Origin: an uncultured Lachnospiraceae bacterium | GTDB taxonomy: Bacteria; Bacillota; Clostridia; Lachnospirales; Lachnospiraceae | Direction: 5' to 3' | DNA length: 64,000 nt | Assembly: GCA_910584725.1 (NCBI GenBank) | Contig: CAJUBE010000016.1 | Coordinates: forward strand, 1 to 64,000 | Part shown: positions 62,416 to 64,000 of the stretch, one piece after another | Layout: each line of letters begins with the position of its first letter | How positions within the stretch are numbered: the first letter of the stretch is position 1 | Translations under genes and position numbers: made by a program | Notes under the pieces: model-generated | What the model saw: only the letters and a program-made list of their open reading frames with translations | The model's database searches: none | Told to the model about the DNA's origin: nothing

Positions 62416-62444
62416 TTGACATACTGGGAAATAAGGTGTAGGAT
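62416..62444 (+). promoter_or_regulatory. Promoter of the Cys-rich peptide unit
   Basis: TTGACA (62416-62421) and TAGGAT (62439-62444) are 17 bases apart; transcription would begin near 62451. Confidence 0.75.
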
Positions 62445-62455
62445 ACAACCATGAT

Positions 62456-62476
62456 TTCATAGTTAATAACTATGAA
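62456..62476 (+). promoter_or_regulatory. Palindromic operator-like site at the transcription start
   Basis: Two perfect 9-base arms (TTCATAGTT and AACTATGAA) around AAT. The position at about +5 to +25 suits a repressor roadblock or a leader hairpin. The regulator is unknown. Confidence 0.6.
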
Positions 62477-62504
62477 TACTATGAAAAGAGAGGGAGGAGT
62501 TTTT

Positions 62505-62633
62505 ATGAAGAGCAGAATCAGCAGAGGAATTATGGCGGAAAAGCAGATGGCGTGTACAGGTGCGTGTCCGGGCGCAATGTCCCGCTGCGGTATGTGTTTC
62601 TGTATGAAAAATCGAGAGTGCAGTATGAGATAG
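62505..62633 (+). CDS. Orphan six-cysteine small peptide
   Basis: 42 residues with a strong site (GAGGGAGGAG) before ATG 62505. Cys are at 17, 21, 28, 31, 33 and 39 (CTGAC, RCGMCFC, REC), with a basic N-terminal half and no signal peptide. The pattern could bind metal or be a modified-peptide precursor, but it does not match the SCIFF spacing, and no maturase is seen in the window. It has its own promoter and terminator, just ahead of an ABC transporter. Confidence 0.6.
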   Translation: MKSRISRGIMAEKQMACTGACPGAMSRCGMCFCMKNRECSMR

Positions 62634-62674
62634 AAGTCCGTTTAGAGGAATCTTTATAATATAAGAGGATACGG

Positions 62675-62697
62675 CAGGCTTCGAGCCTGTTTTTTTG
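62675..62697 (+). terminator. Terminator after the Cys-rich peptide
   Basis: CAGGCT-TCG-AGCCTG followed by seven T. It could act as an attenuator for the transporter genes downstream. Confidence 0.85.
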
Positions 62698-62724
62698 TGT
62701 CCGGAAACAGATTGGAGGAAAGAA

Positions 62725-63744
62725 ATGAAAATAAGACAGATAAACACTTTCATCAATAAGACATTGGCTCTGAGTCTTACAATAGCAGCCACGGTAGGGC
62801 TTACCGGATGCGAAACAACGCCCGTAAAATCGAAGGAGCTTTCTGCGGTAGCAGCCGCGCCGGCCAATGGGACGGCGAACGAGGAAGAGTCTTTTGGGAA
62901 CACGGAATATGGCGGGGTAAAGTCCTATTTGGAATACGCAGGCATTGAAGCGCAGCCGGATGCGGCGGATGCCAAAGTTATTAAAATTGCTTACGGGTAT
63001 TCGGGCTACCCCATTTCCTATACGACCAAGGACGGAGAGGTGTCGGGATATGATATTGAGGTTCTCAAAGCGGTGGATGCGCTGCTGCCCGGGTATCGCT
63101 TTGAGTTTGTTCCATCCCAGGGTGGCGACGATTTGCTGTTGGGTGTTCAGACCGGAAAATTCAATGGCGCGGTGAGAAACTGGTTTCAGACGGCGGAACG
63201 AAAAGAAATTTTTTCTTTTCCGGAGAAAACTCTGGGTCTGAGCGTTACCGGATTGACAGTGCGCACGGAGGATTTAGAAAAAATCCATGACTTTGCCTCG
63301 CTGTCGGACGCAGGCGGCCTGCTTGTACCCGTAGATCCGGGGGACGGACATTATACGGTGTTGAAAAACTGGTGTGAGGCGCATCCGGACAAGGCGTGGG
63401 AATTTGAGACGGGAAGTCTGGCAAGCAAGACGGATGCCTTTGCGTGGGTGTCGGAGGGGCGTTATGACGCTTACTTCGGTCTGGAAGTAAACTTCAACAG
63501 TATTGTGAAGGATGAGGACGGCCCTGCACATCAGTATGCAGATACACTGACTTGGACACCTTGCGCGGCGATTCCTACCTATGTGATTTTCAGTCTTGAC
63601 GACAAAGACGTGGCGGACGCTTTTGACTCGGTGATCGACCAGATCTGGGAGAGCGGATACACGAATTATCTGCAGGAGACGCTTTACGGCGCGGATTACA
63701 TTTCCGAATATGGAAGAGACGGTCTGGGTGTTTTTGAGAAATAA
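62725..63744 (+). CDS. Amino-acid ABC transporter substrate-binding lipoprotein
   Basis: 339 residues. The lipobox VGLTGC follows a signal helix. The bacterial extracellular solute-binding family 3 fold shows IKIAYGYSGYPISYTTKDGEVSGYDIEVLKAV, FNGAVRNWFQTAERKEIFSFPE and a C-terminal EVNFNSIVKD segment. Captures a polar amino acid or related compound outside the membrane. GGAGGAAAG precedes ATG 62725. The permease gene begins 50 bases after its stop. Confidence 0.92.
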   Translation: MKIRQINTFINKTLALSLTIAATVGLTGCETTPVKSKELSAVAAAPANGTANEEESFGNTEYGGVKSYLEYAGIEAQPDAADAKVIKIAYGYSGYPISYTTKDGEVSGYDIEVLKAVDALLPGYRFEFVPSQGGDDLLLGVQTGKFNGAVRNWFQTAERKEIFSFPEKTLGLSVTGLTVRTEDLEKIHDFASLSDAGGLLVPVDPGDGHYTVLKNWCEAHPDKAWEFETGSLASKTDAFAWVSEGRYDAYFGLEVNFNSIVKDEDGPAHQYADTLTWTPCAAIPTYVIFSLDDKDVADAFDSVIDQIWESGYTNYLQETLYGADYISEYGRDGLGVFEK

Positions 63745-63794
63745 ATGATTCTCTGTATGAAACGCCGCCGGATAGCGGCAGAATGAGGCGCGAT

Positions 63795-64000
63795 ATGAGT
63801 TTTAATGTTAAAGTATTTATCCATCATTTGATAGAGCTTCTGCCCTATCTGCGAACTACTTTTTATGTGGCGTTCCTTTCGATGATTTTCAGTCTGGCGC
63901 TGGGCGCGGTCACGGCAGCAGGGATTCTGAGCAGGAATGTCCTTTGGCGGGGCGTCAGCAAAGTTTATGTGAATCTGATGCGCTGTGTGCCGCCCATCGT
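63795..64000 (+). CDS. Amino-acid ABC transporter permease (partial, runs off the window)
   Basis: The first 68 residues: MSFNVKVFIHHLIELLPYL, a membrane helix TTFYVAFLSMIFSLALGAVTAAG and the RGVSKVYVNLMRCVPP start of the EAA-type region. It matches HisM-like permeases and follows the substrate-binding gene. The rest lies beyond base 64000. Confidence 0.85.
   Translation, partial: MSFNVKVFIHHLIELLPYLRTTFYVAFLSMIFSLALGAVTAAGILSRNVLWRGVSKVYVNLMRCVPPI

Noticed and set aside
62505..62633. Six-Cys peptide as a SCIFF precursor
   Set aside because: Six Cys in 42 residues fits the count but not the spacing, and no radical SAM maturase is visible nearby.
1..64000. CRISPR array or prophage
   Set aside because: No regularly spaced repeats, Cas genes, integrase or phage structural genes seen.

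Overview
The window is the replication-origin region of a low-to-moderate GC, spore-forming Firmicute. Gene content and order (dnaA-dnaN-yaaA-recF-gyrB-gyrA on one side, rpmH-rnpA-yidD-yidC-khpB-mnmE-mnmG-rsmG-parA-parB on the other), the sporulation genes (yabP, yabQ, spoIIE, a CotS-like kinase) and the plant-polysaccharide hydrolases suggest a gut Lachnospiraceae member; the genus cannot be fixed from sequence alone.

Layout. 1-3.1 kb: a short gene remnant, a flavin reductase-rubredoxin fusion, a membrane XRE regulator and a metallophosphoesterase. 3.1-12.1 kb, minus strand: gyrA, gyrB, recF, yaaA, dnaN, dnaA. 10.4-12.7 kb: a bipartite oriC with DnaA boxes on both sides of dnaA. 12.7-20 kb, plus strand: ribosomal protein, RNase P protein, membrane insertion and tRNA-modification genes. 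20-24.4 kb: an accessory block (hydrolase, DegS/DegU-like pair, oxidoreductase) that contains the centromere, two perfect parS sites plus half sites. 24.5-30.2 kb: parA, parB, a DUF4446-like gene, an HD-GYP gene, serS and a DUF3881-like gene. 30.2-38 kb: tRNA-Arg, a membrane-anchored MerR regulator, a penicillin-binding carboxypeptidase, trmB, trxA, an antiporter, two decayed genes and tRNA-Pro. 38-46 kb: a sugar-use cluster with two AraC regulators, an acetyltransferase, a HAD phosphatase, GH127 and GH3. 46-51 kb: CCA-adding enzyme, CotS-like kinase and a large PEGA/Ig-like lipoprotein. 51-60 kb: a RelB/YoeB toxin-antitoxin pair, then mazG-hup-rqcP-yabP-yabQ-divIC-spoIIE-tilS-hpt-ftsH, the classical Bacillus/Clostridium order. 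60-64 kb: a GH13 enzyme, an orphan Cys-rich peptide with its own promoter and terminator, and the start of a polar amino-acid ABC transporter.

The most unusual content is non-coding. Two copies of a 128-153 bp miniature inverted-repeat element carry 8-bp target duplications; one sits inside oriC and the other splits a small gene. Two tandem hairpins between dnaN and yaaA keep the same loop and internal loop while their stems differ in sequence. Other items are a long inverted repeat behind gyrA, DnaA-box-like repeats in the parAB promoter, and a complete small transcription unit at 62.4-62.7 kb for a six-cysteine peptide with a palindromic operator-like site. Function for these is inferred, not shown.
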